Virus record (IMG/VR): IMGVR_UViG_3300020183_000438
Coordinates: 1-24,761 of that record
Origin: a virus
Reading direction: 5' to 3' (one strand)
Length of the DNA stretch: 24,761 nucleotides
Within the stretch, counting starts at the first letter, position 1. Each line of letters opens with the position of its first letter. Positions 13,784-22,762 of the stretch are shown here, piece by piece. The position numbers were made by a program, and so were the translations under genes. The notes beneath the pieces were generated by a model, which searched no databases, was not told the DNA's origin, and was given only the letters and a program-made list of their open reading frames with translations.

Positions 13784-15780
13784 TGGGTGGCGTAGCCAAG
13801 GCGGTAGGAAATCTTGTTGGTGATGTTGGCGATGCAATCGGTGACGTATTTGAGGCTGTTGGTGATGCCGTTGAAGACGTTTGGGAGGCTGTTGAAGATG
13901 TGGGTCGAGCAGTCGATGACTACGTTATCCAGCCGATCAAAAACGATCCGGTTACTTTTGCTGTCACCTTGGCTGCTGCTTCTGTTGGGATACCGCCCCC
14001 TGTTACTGCTGCTGCAATTACCGCAGCAAAAGGCGGTAACCTTGAAGACATTGGAAAGTCTGCTTTAACTTCATATGCAACACAAAGGGTGGGTAACATT
14101 GTTGGTCAACAGGTTGCTACGGCTGCAGCCGGTTCTTCTCTTCAAAATGTTTTAGCCTCCGCTGCCGCTGGCGCAGCAAGTGGTGCAACTGCTGCTGTTA
14201 TTCAAGGCGGCAATGTTGGTCAGTCTGTTTTGTTGGGCGCGGCTGGCAGTGCTGGCGCTTCTCTTGGTAGAAGTGCTGCTCAAGAATTTGATATTAAGAG
14301 GTTTGAACAAATTGGCTCTGATGTTGGTGCGGCGCTTGGTCGAGCAGCAATTACTGGCGATGTAGAAGGTGAACTATCAAAAGCATCTGCAGGTGTTGCC
14401 TCACGTGAAATTGCTGATATTTTGCGCTATGCGTTTAAGACTGGTAGCGAAACTGAAGAGGTTAAAAAGGCAGAGGTTGCATTGGCTGCCGAGTTGGAAA
14501 GCAACCCAGCCTTTGCTGAACAGATAAGGTTGGCTGAGATTGCAGGTGGCGATCAACCGTTGACTACAGACCAGAAAATTGATGCATTGGCTGAAGCGGT
14601 TGCGCGTGATGTATTTGCTCAAGCCGTAGATGGTGGTGAACAAGTGGCTGGTCTGCCTGCTGTTGCCCTGCCAATTGCTGTTAATGCTGCTGCCCGTGCT
14701 GCCCAAAACGCTGCACCAGAGGTGGTGCGTCGAATTGCTCAGTTTGCAGCCAATGACCCACGGTTTGCTCAAGTGATGGTTACAAACCCATACACACAGC
14801 AATTGCTGGCTGCTGCTGGATTGGTTATGGGTGTAAGCATGACTGGTGAGGTTACTATCAATCCGATAGTGTCTGCTTTGCCAGTTGGAACTGATGGATT
14901 AAGTAGAGATCGAAGTGCCGCTGAAACTCAAAGAGCCAATCGCTACGCTGCTGAAGTTGCCAAAACCGTTCCAAACGTACAAAAAGACAATGTACAACGT
15001 TTAGAAACCGCTGCAAAACAGGCAGAAACTGCTTCACGGGAAGAAACGCTGACTGAGCGTCAAGAGCAATTACGTGCCCTTGAGCGCCAAGGTTTTCCCG
15101 TGCAGCAAGAGTTGAGCCGTGTTCAAGAATTGCAGAAACAGCCTGCTCCTGGTGTTGACTTTGATATTCCTGACCAGCCGGGTACGTTGCCTCCTCCGAC
15201 AATTGATATTGATTTGCCGCAACCACTTGTGCCTTCTACTCGTCCTGGACGCGCTCCTGCTCGCGCTCCTGCTGAAGAACCGCTACCAGTTTCAGAACCA
15301 ATGCCAGAAACACGGCCTACGGCGCGTGAGCAGACTCAGGCAGATGCTCGCCGCCGTCCAGAGGCCAGGACTGTTCAAAAGTTGGAACCAGCACCAAAAG
15401 TGGGGGGGCCAACTGGCACGACTCGTATTCCAGAGCCGATTGACATTGACACGTTGTTTACCGACCAAGACATTCTTGACTTCATTACTCAAGGGCTTGG
15501 CGAGGACTTTGTTACCCTTAATACGTATGCTGCTGGAGTTGAGGGCGGTCAGCCGCAAGAAGGTCAGGCACAAGAAGGTCAGGCACGTGCTGTAATTGAT
15601 AGAAGGGGTGCTTTGGTTGGCAAGGACAAAACTCCAGTGTCGATTACAGGCCGTTCTGTTGGTACGGGTCCGGGTGCCATTACAGGCATGAAGGAACCCA
15701 CGTTTGGTGGTGATCCAGGGCAACAGCAAGAGGTATGGAACATCCGTTCTCTCCGTCTGCGTAAAGCGTTAGGACTCTAA
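13783..15780 (+). CDS. Internal virion (ejection) protein 1
   Basis: A 665-residue Ala-rich protein. Residues 4-47 form four 11-residue units (VGDAIGDVFEA, VGDAVEDVWEA, VEDVGRAVDDY and an upstream copy), an apolipoprotein-like amphipathic helix. Residues about 55-165 are Ala/Gly rich with hydrophobic segments (VTFAVTLAAASVGIPPPVTA) fit to enter membranes. Residues about 395-460 are charged and coiled-coil like; residues 465-550 are proline-rich and disordered; near residue 590 sits a QEGQAQEGQA repeat. The composition and the run of three such large genes before lysis match podoviral ejection proteins (P22 gp7/gp20/gp16 roles). Sequence homology is not demonstrable by eye. Confidence 0.65.
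   Translation: MGGVAKAVGNLVGDVGDAIGDVFEAVGDAVEDVWEAVEDVGRAVDDYVIQPIKNDPVTFAVTLAAASVGIPPPVTAAAITAAKGGNLEDIGKSALTSYATQRVGNIVGQQVATAAAGSSLQNVLASAAAGAASGATAAVIQGGNVGQSVLLGAAGSAGASLGRSAAQEFDIKRFEQIGSDVGAALGRAAITGDVEGELSKASAGVASREIADILRYAFKTGSETEEVKKAEVALAAELESNPAFAEQIRLAEIAGGDQPLTTDQKIDALAEAVARDVFAQAVDGGEQVAGLPAVALPIAVNAAARAAQNAAPEVVRRIAQFAANDPRFAQVMVTNPYTQQLLAAAGLVMGVSMTGEVTINPIVSALPVGTDGLSRDRSAAETQRANRYAAEVAKTVPNVQKDNVQRLETAAKQAETASREETLTERQEQLRALERQGFPVQQELSRVQELQKQPAPGVDFDIPDQPGTLPPPTIDIDLPQPLVPSTRPGRAPARAPAEEPLPVSEPMPETRPTAREQTQADARRRPEARTVQKLEPAPKVGGPTGTTRIPEPIDIDTLFTDQDILDFITQGLGEDFVTLNTYAAGVEGGQPQEGQAQEGQARAVIDRRGALVGKDKTPVSITGRSVGTGPGAITGMKEPTFGGDPGQQQEVWNIRSLRLRKALGL
13792..13923 (+). 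repeat. 11-residue amphipathic repeat in ejection protein 1
   Basis: Four consecutive 11-residue units at residues 4-14, 15-25, 26-36 and 37-47 with Val at position 1 and acidic residues in between, a period that gives a long membrane-surface helix. Confidence 0.6.
15556..15585 (+). repeat. Exact 15-base tandem repeat, two copies
   Basis: The unit caagaaggtcaggca is repeated head to tail (15556-15570 and 15571-15585) inside ejection protein 1, encoding QEGQA twice. Length variation by whole codons is likely here. Confidence 0.9.
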
Positions 15781-15781
15781 T

Positions 15782-16801
15782 ATGGATACTTTGAAGATGA
15801 TGTTTGGTGGTGGCGCTGACGTTGCTCAGTTAGCCGAGATGATCCGTCGATTTGGGCGTGGAAAAGACAAGATTCTTGCCCATATCACGCCTGAAGAGGC
15901 TGCCAAACTCAAAGAGATGGGCGGCAACGGGACGATTAACCCCATGACTGGGCTGCCTGAGTTTCAAGAAGATGACTACGGCCCACTGTTGGCTTCTGAA
16001 TTTGAAGATCGAAGCACTCCAAATTATCGTGAGCAAGTTCTTGCGTCTGAAACTGCTATGCCTGGGCAAGATTACTATGGGCAGATGGCTGCCCCTCAGT
16101 TTGCTGAAGGCCCAATGGTTTCTTATGGAGATCAGATGGGCGGATTACAACAACCGTCTTACCTGCCTTCTGATGCCGTTAGAGACATGGAAATTGCAGA
16201 CCTGCAACGCGCTGCCCCACCTCCTGTTGGTGGGCGCCAAGTAACGCCAGAAGAAGAAGGAATCTTTGGTCGTGCTGAGCGTGGCTTGAAAGACCTGCGT
16301 GGCACTTTGGACCGCTATCCAAACCTTACCCGCCTTGGAACTGCTGGTATAAGCACACTTGGTCAGGCTTTATTGGCCCGTCGTGCAGGCCAAGCAAGGG
16401 AAGCCGAGGCTGCTCGTCTGCGTGAACGTGCAGCGCCTCTACGTGCTGCCGAGGCAGAGGCCATGGGTCGTGTTCGCGGGGAGGGTTTAACTCCACAGCA
16501 AGCCCGTCAAATGGAAATTGACATGGCTCAAGCCAGACAAGGATTGAGTGCTGCTAACCGCGCCACTGGGAGTGCTGCATCTGGAATATTGGCTGGTCAG
16601 ATGCAACGTGCCCGTAGCAGAGCGCGTCAAGAAAGCCTGCAGAGTGCGCTTGACCTGGCTCAGATTGCTGATCGGTATGAAAGACAGGCAATTCAAGAGG
16701 AACTGGCTAAAGATGCTGATCTTTCTAGGCTGTTTGCTGAAGTTGTAGGCAAAGAGATTCAAGCCGCTTCTCGTACTCAGGCACCCCAAAGGAGGGCTTG
16801 A
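15782..16801 (+). CDS. Internal virion (ejection) protein 2
   Basis: This 339-residue protein contains, at about residues 30-61, DKILAHITPEEAAKLKEMGG followed by GTINPMTGLPEF. That 'ILAHINPEEAxxLKxxGGSGTxNPxTGLPEF' block is a recognisable signature of phage virion proteins encoded beside ejection genes. The middle is Gln, Tyr and Pro rich and probably disordered. The C-terminal 150 residues are long charged helix (AREAEAARLRERAAPLRAAE). The start lies one base after the previous stop. Function: component of the ejected core or channel, from context. Confidence 0.65.
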   Translation: MDTLKMMFGGGADVAQLAEMIRRFGRGKDKILAHITPEEAAKLKEMGGNGTINPMTGLPEFQEDDYGPLLASEFEDRSTPNYREQVLASETAMPGQDYYGQMAAPQFAEGPMVSYGDQMGGLQQPSYLPSDAVRDMEIADLQRAAPPPVGGRQVTPEEEGIFGRAERGLKDLRGTLDRYPNLTRLGTAGISTLGQALLARRAGQAREAEAARLRERAAPLRAAEAEAMGRVRGEGLTPQQARQMEIDMAQARQGLSAANRATGSAASGILAGQMQRARSRARQESLQSALDLAQIADRYERQAIQEELAKDADLSRLFAEVVGKEIQAASRTQAPQRRA

Positions 16802-18216
16802 TGGCTCAACCAGGCGAAAGCACTCTACCGGATACGCTAGGCACTCTGCCTGAGAGGGTTAAGAGTTTTGTTACCCCAGCGAGTGTCGAGGCGCGTGGCG
16901 CGGCTGCTAGGCGTGAACTTCCTGCGTTGATGAGGGAAAAACGAGAGGCAGCAGCAGAGCAAGAAAGGCTTGAGTTTCAACGCGACCAAGACACAATTCG
17001 TAAAACTGCCGAGGCAGAACGTGATGTTGCCCGTGGCACCCGCATGGAAACCGAGAAGTTGGAAAGCGGCTTGCAACAGCGTGGGGTATTTGAAGCCCCT
17101 CAGTACAAGGCATCTGACTATGCTGCTAATTCGGCTACTCGGCTTTTATCTGCTGTGCTGCTTGGTGGTATAGCCAAAACCTCTGCTAGAGGGCAGTTAG
17201 AGGCTATTAAGGCCATGCAAGATGCTGAAGAGCGTGGCTTAAACGACCAGTTTGAGGCTGCTCGTCTACGGTTTGACGAGCAGGAAAAACAGCGCCTAGA
17301 CAACAACAAGATGCTCAAAGACAGGTTTGATCGCATGATTGACCTGCTTGGCAAAGATCGCACTGCTGCGCTTGCAGAAGCAAAAATTATTGAAGGGCAG
17401 GTTGGGCAAGGAATCATTGCTCAGAAACTGCGGTCTGGGATGTTAACCGATGCTTATGCATTGGCTCAGAAAGCGTTCGATGCCGCTGACAAAGTAACTA
17501 TCCAACGTGTTCAGGCCGCCACAAAACAGGCAGCCGGTCCTGATCGACGGCTAAAGCCGGGTGAGCGTTGGAACGAAGAGAAGCAGGTCATCGAAGCGAT
17601 TCAGGGTTCAGACATATTTAAGAAGCAGAAAGAGAAGTTTTCTGACGAGTACAAAGGTGCTACGTCTGTTGTTAGCCAAACTGAGAATGGCCTTAATAAA
17701 ATCAACGAAATTCTTAATGAAGCCAATACGGAAGGCTTTAAGATGAATTTTGGTGGTTACAACGCTTATGCAACTCGGTACGTGTCTGGTCCTGCCAGTG
17801 ACATGCGTAAAAAAATTGACTCTTTTAAGAGCGACATGAAGGCTGCTGGTAAACAGTTGCTTGCTACTGGTGGATCAATTGGGCAGATTACTGAGCGTGA
17901 GTGGCCTATCCTCGAACAGATGATTGCCTCAATTGATCCTGTTTTGTCTGAAGAAGAAGCCAGAAAAACATTTGAGGACATACAAAATCGGTTTCGCAGG
18001 CTTATTGAACGCACTATTGATACCTACGAAACTCAGTTTTCGGACTCTCAGTTTTATAAACCGTTACCTTTGGGTGGCGTTTTTGGCACTCCTTCTCCTA
18101 GCGGTGCAGGTGGGCAGCCTGCTGCGCCTACTGGACCACAGCCTGGAACGGTCGATGATGGATACCGATTCAAGGGTGGTGACCCCGCTAATCCTAATAA
18201 CTGGGAGAAAATCTAA
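16801..18216 (+). CDS. Internal virion (ejection) protein 3
   Basis: Using the ATG at 16801, with AAAGGAGGG just ahead, this protein has 471 residues; a TTG one codon earlier is less likely. The N-terminal 90 residues are a strong coiled coil (REKREAAAEQERLEFQRDQD). A hydrophobic stretch (ATRLLSAVLLGGIA) lies near residue 117, then more helix with Gln, Lys and Glu. The C-terminus GTVDDGYRFKGGDPANPNNW is an ending I associate with phage ejection proteins. It overlaps the previous stop by one base (TGATG). Part of the three-gene ejection block. Confidence 0.63.
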   Translation: MAQPGESTLPDTLGTLPERVKSFVTPASVEARGAAARRELPALMREKREAAAEQERLEFQRDQDTIRKTAEAERDVARGTRMETEKLESGLQQRGVFEAPQYKASDYAANSATRLLSAVLLGGIAKTSARGQLEAIKAMQDAEERGLNDQFEAARLRFDEQEKQRLDNNKMLKDRFDRMIDLLGKDRTAALAEAKIIEGQVGQGIIAQKLRSGMLTDAYALAQKAFDAADKVTIQRVQAATKQAAGPDRRLKPGERWNEEKQVIEAIQGSDIFKKQKEKFSDEYKGATSVVSQTENGLNKINEILNEANTEGFKMNFGGYNAYATRYVSGPASDMRKKIDSFKSDMKAAGKQLLATGGSIGQITEREWPILEQMIASIDPVLSEEEARKTFEDIQNRFRRLIERTIDTYETQFSDSQFYKPLPLGGVFGTPSPSGAGGQPAAPTGPQPGTVDDGYRFKGGDPANPNNWEKI

Positions 18217-18218
18217 TC

Positions 18219-20402
18219 ATGGCTTCGCCTTGGGAAAAGTATCAGAAGGCCGAAACCACGCAAGAGACTGGGCCTTGGTCTAAGTTTCAAAAAACCCAGA
18301 CTGGCCCTGATCGCTCTTTCGAGGTTCCAACAGCAGAAAACCTGGCTGCTGATCGGGCGCGTCCTGTTCAACCCTCTGAGCCAAGAGGCGTTGCTAGTCG
18401 TGCTAAAGAGGCTGCTGGCAATATTTTTCCTATGGCTAGAAACGCTAGGATGCCAACCAGAGCAGAAACGGCAGACATTTTAGGACCGGCTATTTCTGCG
18501 GCAACAACGACTGGTGGTGCTGTTTTAGGTGGCACAGCAGGAACTTTTGGTGCTGGACCCGTTGGAACAGTAACCGGTGGCATTGCTGGCGGTAGCCTTG
18601 GCTATTCAATTGGAGAAGAACTAGTACGCCGTATCCGTGGCGATAGACCCACTGCTCCATCGCAAACTGTTAGAGACATAGCCACAGGCGCAACCTTCGA
18701 GGCTGGTGGACGGGTTGCAATGCCAATCATTGAAAAAGGTATTGGCGCAGCCGCACGTGGAGCAGGAAAACTTTCTGACATTTTTGACATATCTAATATC
18801 CGAGCAGGGCGCATCGCTCGACAGGCGATAGGAAGCCCCCAACAACTGCAACGTGCCCGTGCTGCACTGCAATCTGCTGTTGGTGAGGATATTACCGCTG
18901 CCCAGGCACTTGCTCGAAATGAAGAGTTAAACCTTCCTGTGGCTCAAGCGTTGCTTAGAAGGGCCGCTGAACGTGATCCCGACTTTTTTACGACCCTGTT
19001 TAGCCAGCAAGAATTGGCTCGGATACGCACTCTCGAAGAGTTAGCCGGTGGAGCAAATCAGACCGCAGCCAATGAAGCACGTCGAGAAATGCAGAAGTTG
19101 CTCAACCAAAAACTAATTCCCACTCTGGAGACTGAAATGGAAGCGGCAAACATTGCCGGACGCATGGTTCCCAGCATGGAGCGACAGGTTGCTGCACTGA
19201 AAGGTGCGGCTGCTGACAAGGTGCAGGACGTGCGCCGGATGACTGCTGCGGCTGAACGGGCAAGAGGAACCCAGGAGGTTCCTGTACCTGGATTTCCAAG
19301 GGTTTCGACTGAGATCACGTACCGTGGTGATTTAGCCCGTGCTGCTGACCAGTTTTCCGAAGACGCTGCGGAAGCATCGTTGCGCTTGGGTGAGGGCGCT
19401 AGGTTTGCCCAGGCCGCTATGCAAAGCCTAGAGGCTCATGGCTTGCGTCCACTGCGTGCTGACTCGATCATTCGGGCCATTACGCAGCGGTTATCTGACC
19501 CTCGCCTTGCCCCAGGCAACCGTGATCTACAGACGGCGCTGACTCGGATTGGGGAAGACATACAGCAGTGGACAAATGCTAACGGTATTATTGATGCTTG
19601 GGCTTTGGATACCATTCGTAAAAATTCAATTAACGCCTACATTAACAGCCTGCCATTAAACCCAAAGCAGGCTCGAAGCCTTGCTGCCGACTTGACTGAG
19701 CAGATCAGGCCGGTCCTGATTGATGCCGTTGAAAGTGCCGGTGGAACTGGATACCGTCAGTATTTAATGGACTATGCCAAAGGCATGCAGTTGATTGGGC
19801 AGTCCCAATTGGGCGCAGAGGCCATGAGAATGTACGCAAGCGATCCCAAGTCATTTATCCGCCTGGTTGAGGGTAATGATACCAAGACGATCAGAAAGAT
19901 ATTTGGCCCTGGCTCTGACAATATCTTTGAGGAACTGAGCCTTAACACACAGCGCAGACTTGGCAACATAGCCAATGAGGTTAAGCGTGAGATAGCCATG
20001 GATGCTCAAGCCACCGCTGGTGAGAAGGCGCTGGTAGAGTTGATGAAGGAAAACATGAAACTGTTGCGTTTGCCCAACTTTTTGAACAGGGTAGCCACAG
20101 CGACAAACACGACCATCGACATTCTTGAGTCCAAGGTTGGCGCAAGAACGCTAAAGATTCTTACTGAAGCAGCCAAAAGCGCCAAGAGTTTTGATGAACT
20201 ACTAAATGTTTTGCCAACAGCAGAGCGCAACGTAGTCCTCCGTGCTTTGCAAGACCCAACAACTTTCCAAGCAAGTCAGCCTGTGGTCGGCGGTTTGGCA
20301 GCCGGTGTATCTGAGCCTGCCCGTCAGCCACGACCTGAGACATTGAACACTACTCGAATGGGTGGTATTACTAACGTAGCGCCAGCAATAGGAGGCCGAT
20401 AA
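18219..20402 (+). CDS. Internal virion (ejection) protein 4, glycine-zipper
   Basis: A 727-residue protein starting 2 bases after the previous stop. It opens with a doubled PWEKYQ / PWSKFQ motif (residues 4-24), a feature of phage internal proteins. Residues about 88-130 form a Gly/Ala/Thr-rich membrane-insertion segment ([20 protein letters not shown]) of the glycine-zipper type. From residue 150 to the end it is mostly long helix with Gln, Arg and Ala (for example [20 protein letters not shown]). No lytic transglycosylase motif is evident. Being the last and largest of the series, it may form the periplasmic channel for DNA entry. Identification is by architecture and gene order. Confidence 0.62.
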   Translation: MASPWEKYQKAETTQETGPWSKFQKTQTGPDRSFEVPTAENLAADRARPVQPSEPRGVASRAKEAAGNIFPMARNARMPTRAETADILGPAISAATTTGGAVLGGTAGTFGAGPVGTVTGGIAGGSLGYSIGEELVRRIRGDRPTAPSQTVRDIATGATFEAGGRVAMPIIEKGIGAAARGAGKLSDIFDISNIRAGRIARQAIGSPQQLQRARAALQSAVGEDITAAQALARNEELNLPVAQALLRRAAERDPDFFTTLFSQQELARIRTLEELAGGANQTAANEARREMQKLLNQKLIPTLETEMEAANIAGRMVPSMERQVAALKGAAADKVQDVRRMTAAAERARGTQEVPVPGFPRVSTEITYRGDLARAADQFSEDAAEASLRLGEGARFAQAAMQSLEAHGLRPLRADSIIRAITQRLSDPRLAPGNRDLQTALTRIGEDIQQWTNANGIIDAWALDTIRKNSINAYINSLPLNPKQARSLAADLTEQIRPVLIDAVESAGGTGYRQYLMDYAKGMQLIGQSQLGAEAMRMYASDPKSFIRLVEGNDTKTIRKIFGPGSDNIFEELSLNTQRRLGNIANEVKREIAMDAQATAGEKALVELMKENMKLLRLPNFLNRVATATNTTIDILESKVGARTLKILTEAAKSAKSFDELLNVLPTAERNVVLRALQDPTTFQASQPVVGGLAAGVSEPARQPRPETLNTTRMGGITNVAPAIGGR

Positions 20403-20539
20403 TGCCATTGGTCAAGGGGTATAGTCAGAAGTCAATCAGTAAGAACATCTCGAAAGAAGTGAAGCGTGGCAAGCCGCAGAAGCAGGCGGTTGCTATAGCG
20501 TTATCCACGGCCCGTAAAGCCAGGAAGGAAAAGCGATGA
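20402..20539 (+). CDS. Small basic protein, DUF6496-like
   Basis: A 45-residue gene, [20 protein letters not shown] followed by [20 protein letters not shown]. It overlaps the previous stop by one base (TAATG) and has GGAGG ahead. This sequence belongs to a widespread family of small lysine-rich phage proteins (DUF6496, from memory) with no known function. The strong positive charge suggests nucleic-acid binding or packaging with DNA. It starts the small-protein cluster. Confidence 0.75.
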   Translation: MPLVKGYSQKSISKNISKEVKRGKPQKQAVAIALSTARKARKEKR

Positions 20540-20715
20540 ACGGTTACGGCAAGAATGGCTCTGACTATGAGAAGTCTCAGGCAGGGGAAACTGACACTGT
20601 GAGGAAGATGAAACAATTGGCAGAGTCCAGGGAGTTCCTAAAGAACACCGCCTCCCTCATTGGCAACCGCAGGATGCGTAGAGATAAGAAAGAGGGAAGG
20701 ACTATGGATAGATGA
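20536..20715 (+). CDS. Small basic hypothetical protein
   Basis: A 59-residue gene overlapping its neighbours by ATGA on both sides (20536-20539 and 20712-20715). It begins [15 protein letters not shown] and has a helical, basic C-terminal half ([19 protein letters not shown]). No motif is recognised. The double overlap and codon continuity support a real coding region. Confidence 0.55.
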   Translation: MNGYGKNGSDYEKSQAGETDTVRKMKQLAESREFLKNTASLIGNRRMRRDKKEGRTMDR

Positions 20716-20921
20716 GTAAGAAGTCAAAGGGCGTCAACCCAGAGTTAGAGGATGCGATAAGCAAACTGTTGCGGGAAGTGATGCAGGATCAGACGGCATC
20801 GTTAACTGACAAGACCAAGGTACTTGATAGGGCATTGAAACTTGAACAGATCAAACAAAAAATCAGCGACGATGAATGGGGCAAAGGATTCTATACAACC
20901 GAGGAAGAAGGAGAAGAATGA
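20712..20921 (+). CDS. Conserved small helical phage protein
   Basis: This 69-residue protein contains ELEDAISKLLREVMQDQTAS followed by LTDKTKVLDRALKLEQIKQK and DDEWGKGF. I recognise this set as a recurrent small phage protein of unknown role; it is mostly helix with an acidic tail (TTEEEGEE). It is coupled to both neighbours by ATGA overlaps (20712 and 20918). A helix-turn-helix-like regulator or a packaging accessory is possible, but neither is shown. Confidence 0.6.
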   Translation: MSKKSKGVNPELEDAISKLLREVMQDQTASLTDKTKVLDRALKLEQIKQKISDDEWGKGFYTTEEEGEE

Positions 20922-21148
20922 TGACGGACGGGGCTGTGTTCAAGATAGTAAGGGTGGCAATGGAGATAATCTCTATGCGGTTATTGACCATCCTGGCTAT
21001 GGTTGGCAGTTTCCTGCTGGCCTGCTGGACCATGTGGGACCCCACGTGGGAGAGGATGGCGATGGCTGGGTTCTTTGCCGTGTGCGTTTTTTTACCGTGC
21101 ATTAACTGGGAAAGGAAGAAGAATGAAAATGACGATCAAAAAGAGTGA
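20918..21148 (+). CDS. Small two-segment membrane protein
   Basis: Starting at the ATG in the ATGA overlap with the previous gene (20918) gives 76 residues; longer in-frame starts would overlap the neighbour more. Two membrane segments are visible at residues 21-40 (RLLTILAMVGSFLLACWTMW) and 47-62 (MAMAGFFAVCVFLPCI), then a charged tail (ERKKNENDDQKE). The size and topology suit a holin or accessory lysis protein, although the better holin candidate lies downstream at 21694. Role unproven. Confidence 0.6.
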   Translation: MMTDGAVFKIVRVAMEIISMRLLTILAMVGSFLLACWTMWDPTWERMAMAGFFAVCVFLPCINWERKKNENDDQKE

Positions 21149-21350
21149 AACGACGGTCATGGCAATGGATCGCTCTGCAGGCAAACCCATTCGCCAACAG
21201 TCGATTCAAGATACCTACGGGCTTGGGAAACCTAGCCGCACTAACCCCATGGGTGGCTTTATGGGCATGCACTGCTACTCGGGTTCTTCCGATCAGAAGC
21301 AATCGCCTACTAGCAAACCAGGCAATGCCGGTGGCAAAAGGATCATCTAA
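21123..21350 (+). CDS. Small basic hypothetical phage protein
   Basis: A 75-residue protein starting at 21123, with GGAAGGAAGAAG ahead, inside the end of the membrane-protein gene. It is polar and basic with Gly, Ser and Met (IRQQSIQDTYGLGKPSRTNP, then NPMGGFMGMH). No domain is recognised. It overlaps the next gene's ATG by one base (TAATG). The position in the late small-gene cluster suggests a minor virion or assembly protein. Confidence 0.5.
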   Translation: MKMTIKKSETTVMAMDRSAGKPIRQQSIQDTYGLGKPSRTNPMGGFMGMHCYSGSSDQKQSPTSKPGNAGGKRII

Positions 21351-21694
21351 TGGCTAACAACATCCCCTTTCAGGAGATGGGCAAGACGGTAAGAATCAAC
21401 ACTTCTAATGTCGCTAACACCGTTGCCGTAACAGCCGATTCTCCTTGCAATCAGTTGCGTCTACACAATGGTTCTGCGGCAGAAGTGTTTATACGGCTTG
21501 GCACAACAAGCACTTCCAATGCTGCAATTCCAGTTGCCGGAACGCCAGAGTACGGCATGTTATTGCACAACAACTCAACTCATGTTTTTACTGCACCGAG
21601 GTCTACAAGTAATACGGGTGGTTACATATTTTATGTTTCAACCATTTCGGCAAGTAACACCGTTGTTTACGCTACGCCTGGTGAGGGTTTCTAA
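21350..21694 (+). CDS. Small structural protein, paralogue of the 10253-10597 protein
   Basis: This 114-residue beta-rich protein begins with IPFQEMGKTVRINTSNVANT and ends TVVYATPGEGF. The same plan and length occur in the protein at 10253-10597 (GKTVKL start, NQYRVINLSS, YITPGDGL end), about 11 kb upstream. The middle parts have diverged. No enzyme motif is visible. Two copies in separate late clusters may mean two virion sites or two variants. The TAATG overlaps couple it to its neighbours on both sides. Confidence 0.62.
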   Translation: MANNIPFQEMGKTVRINTSNVANTVAVTADSPCNQLRLHNGSAAEVFIRLGTTSTSNAAIPVAGTPEYGMLLHNNSTHVFTAPRSTSNTGGYIFYVSTISASNTVVYATPGEGF

Positions 21695-22071
21695 TGTTTG
21701 ACCCGTTGAGCGTCGCTGCCATCTTCGGCCCATTGGCGGTCGAGGCAGGCAAGGCTGTTATCAACAAGTACATTGCACCTGCTGAGTTTAAGCCTGCAAC
21801 CATAGACCAGTACGTTCAGATGCGTGAGGTTGACTTACGCATGTTTGAGGCCATGAATAACGCTGGTGGCTCCAATCCATCTTACCCATGGGTGGATGCC
21901 ATTGTGCGCCTCATGCGCCCCACCGTGGCTGTCATAGTCTTGGGCACTTGGGCGTGGAGCAAGTTGGCTGGCTTTCCATCAGAGTCGATTGATAACTTTG
22001 CCGCTGCCATAGGGTTCTACCTCTTTGGTGATCGCACCCTGTTCTATGCCCGTAAAGGGATGCAGAAGTAA
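21694..22071 (+). CDS. Holin of the three-segment (GTA/holin_3TMs) type
   Basis: This 125-residue protein has an N-terminal hydrophobic helix (PLSVAAIFGPLAVEAGKAVI), a central polar helix, then membrane segments at about 67-88 (VDAIVRLMRPTVAVIVLGTW) and 99-112 (IDNFAAAIGFYLFGDR). The 'RLMRPTVAV' and 'AAIGFYLFGDRTLFY' blocks match the holin family PF11351 (from memory). Its stop overlaps the endolysin ATG by one base, the classical holin-endolysin order. It would permeabilise the inner membrane at the end of the late phase. No spanin gene was recognised nearby. Confidence 0.82.
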   Translation: MFDPLSVAAIFGPLAVEAGKAVINKYIAPAEFKPATIDQYVQMREVDLRMFEAMNNAGGSNPSYPWVDAIVRLMRPTVAVIVLGTWAWSKLAGFPSESIDNFAAAIGFYLFGDRTLFYARKGMQK

Positions 22072-22442
22072 TGGACTGGGCCAGGTTTCCAAACTTTAAG
22101 GAGTCGGAGTTTACCTGCCGCCATTGTGGGAAGGTGGAGATGAACGATGATTTCATGTTCCGCTTGCAGACCCTTAGAACCCGCTATAACAAGCCCATGA
22201 CCATCACTTCAGGGTATCGGTGCAGACAGCACCCTGTGGAGGCTGTGAAGGCTTCTGCTGGCCCCCATAGCACTGGCAAGGCTGTTGACATAGGGGTGCA
22301 GGGTGCCGATGCCCACCGTCTTCTTTCTCTTGCGCTTGACCTTAATTTTAAAGGTATTGGAGTGCAACAGAAAGGTGACAAACGGTTCTTGCATATTGAT
22401 GATGTTAGTGAAGGCTCACGACCTACTGTTTGGAGTTACTGA
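22071..22442 (+). CDS. Endolysin, peptidase M15A (D,D-/L,D-endopeptidase type)
   Basis: A 123-residue M15A peptidase. The motif TSGYRCRQHP (residues 46-55) and the zinc site GPHSTGKAVDIG with His66 and Asp73 are present, as is the third ligand His108 in FLHIDD, with Asp110/111 near the catalytic position. The family cuts peptide cross-links in peptidoglycan. Length is that of the compact catalytic domain with no extra cell-wall binding domain. A Cys-rich N-terminal FTCRHCGK is typical for this family. It is coupled to the holin gene (TAATG), so lysis timing would be shared. Confidence 0.9.
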   Translation: MDWARFPNFKESEFTCRHCGKVEMNDDFMFRLQTLRTRYNKPMTITSGYRCRQHPVEAVKASAGPHSTGKAVDIGVQGADAHRLLSLALDLNFKGIGVQQKGDKRFLHIDDVSEGSRPTVWSY

Positions 22443-22687
22443 TGGCTAAGAAGAATATATCTTTAGCAGTGGGTCGTGGTGAGAAGTTGCCGGTGAGCCA
22501 GGGTGCTGGATTGACCGCTAAAGGCAGGGCAAAGTACAACCGGGAGACGGGCAGCAATCTAAAAGCCCCTGCTCCAAATCCTAAAACCAAGCGTGATGCC
22601 GCTAGAAAGAAATCCTTTTGTGCCCGTAGTCAGGGATGGAAAGGTGAGCGTGGCAGAGCCGCTAGAGCCAGATGGAATTGTAGGTAA
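22442..22687 (+). CDS. Small basic protein, DUF6321-like
   Basis: Starting at the ATG in the TGATG overlap with the endolysin stop gives 81 residues. The block VGRGEKLPVSQGAGLTAKGR followed by AKYNRETGSNLKAPAPNPKT and KKSFCARSQGWKGE is a widely conserved phage protein (DUF6321, from memory). It is Lys/Arg rich with two Cys residues. Function is unknown; composition suggests a nucleic-acid contact. Coupled to the lysis genes. Confidence 0.78.
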   Translation: MAKKNISLAVGRGEKLPVSQGAGLTAKGRAKYNRETGSNLKAPAPNPKTKRDAARKKSFCARSQGWKGERGRAARARWNCR

Positions 22688-22703
22688 CGTTTGTTTTTAG
22701 CAA

Positions 22704-22710
22704 AGGAGGA
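22704..22710 (+). promoter_or_regulatory. Strong ribosome binding site before the ATG at 22715
   Basis: AGGAGGA lies 5-10 bases ahead of ATG 22715. This site serves the 15-residue reading frame, not the longer gene that starts inside it, which makes the start choice here unusual. Confidence 0.6.
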
Positions 22711-22714
22711 AATC

Positions 22715-22762
22715 ATGCCAGGACGAGGCCGTGGGCGTGGTAATAGACCACCCAAAAAGTAA
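22715..22762 (+). CDS. Fifteen-residue Arg/Gly peptide, possible leader
   Basis: The frame MPGRGRGRGNRPPKK ends with TAA at 22760-22762. It has the best ribosome binding site in the area (AAAGGAGGA). The peptide is strongly basic. It overlaps the start of the following 113-residue gene in another frame, so it may be a leader that couples or frame-shifts into that gene, or an independent micro-protein. The short length makes coding status uncertain. Confidence 0.4.
   Translation: MPGRGRGRGNRPPKK

Noticed and set aside
14401-15729. Long minus-strand frames opposite ejection protein 1
   Set aside because: They match no recognisable motif and mirror the codon bias of the sense gene.
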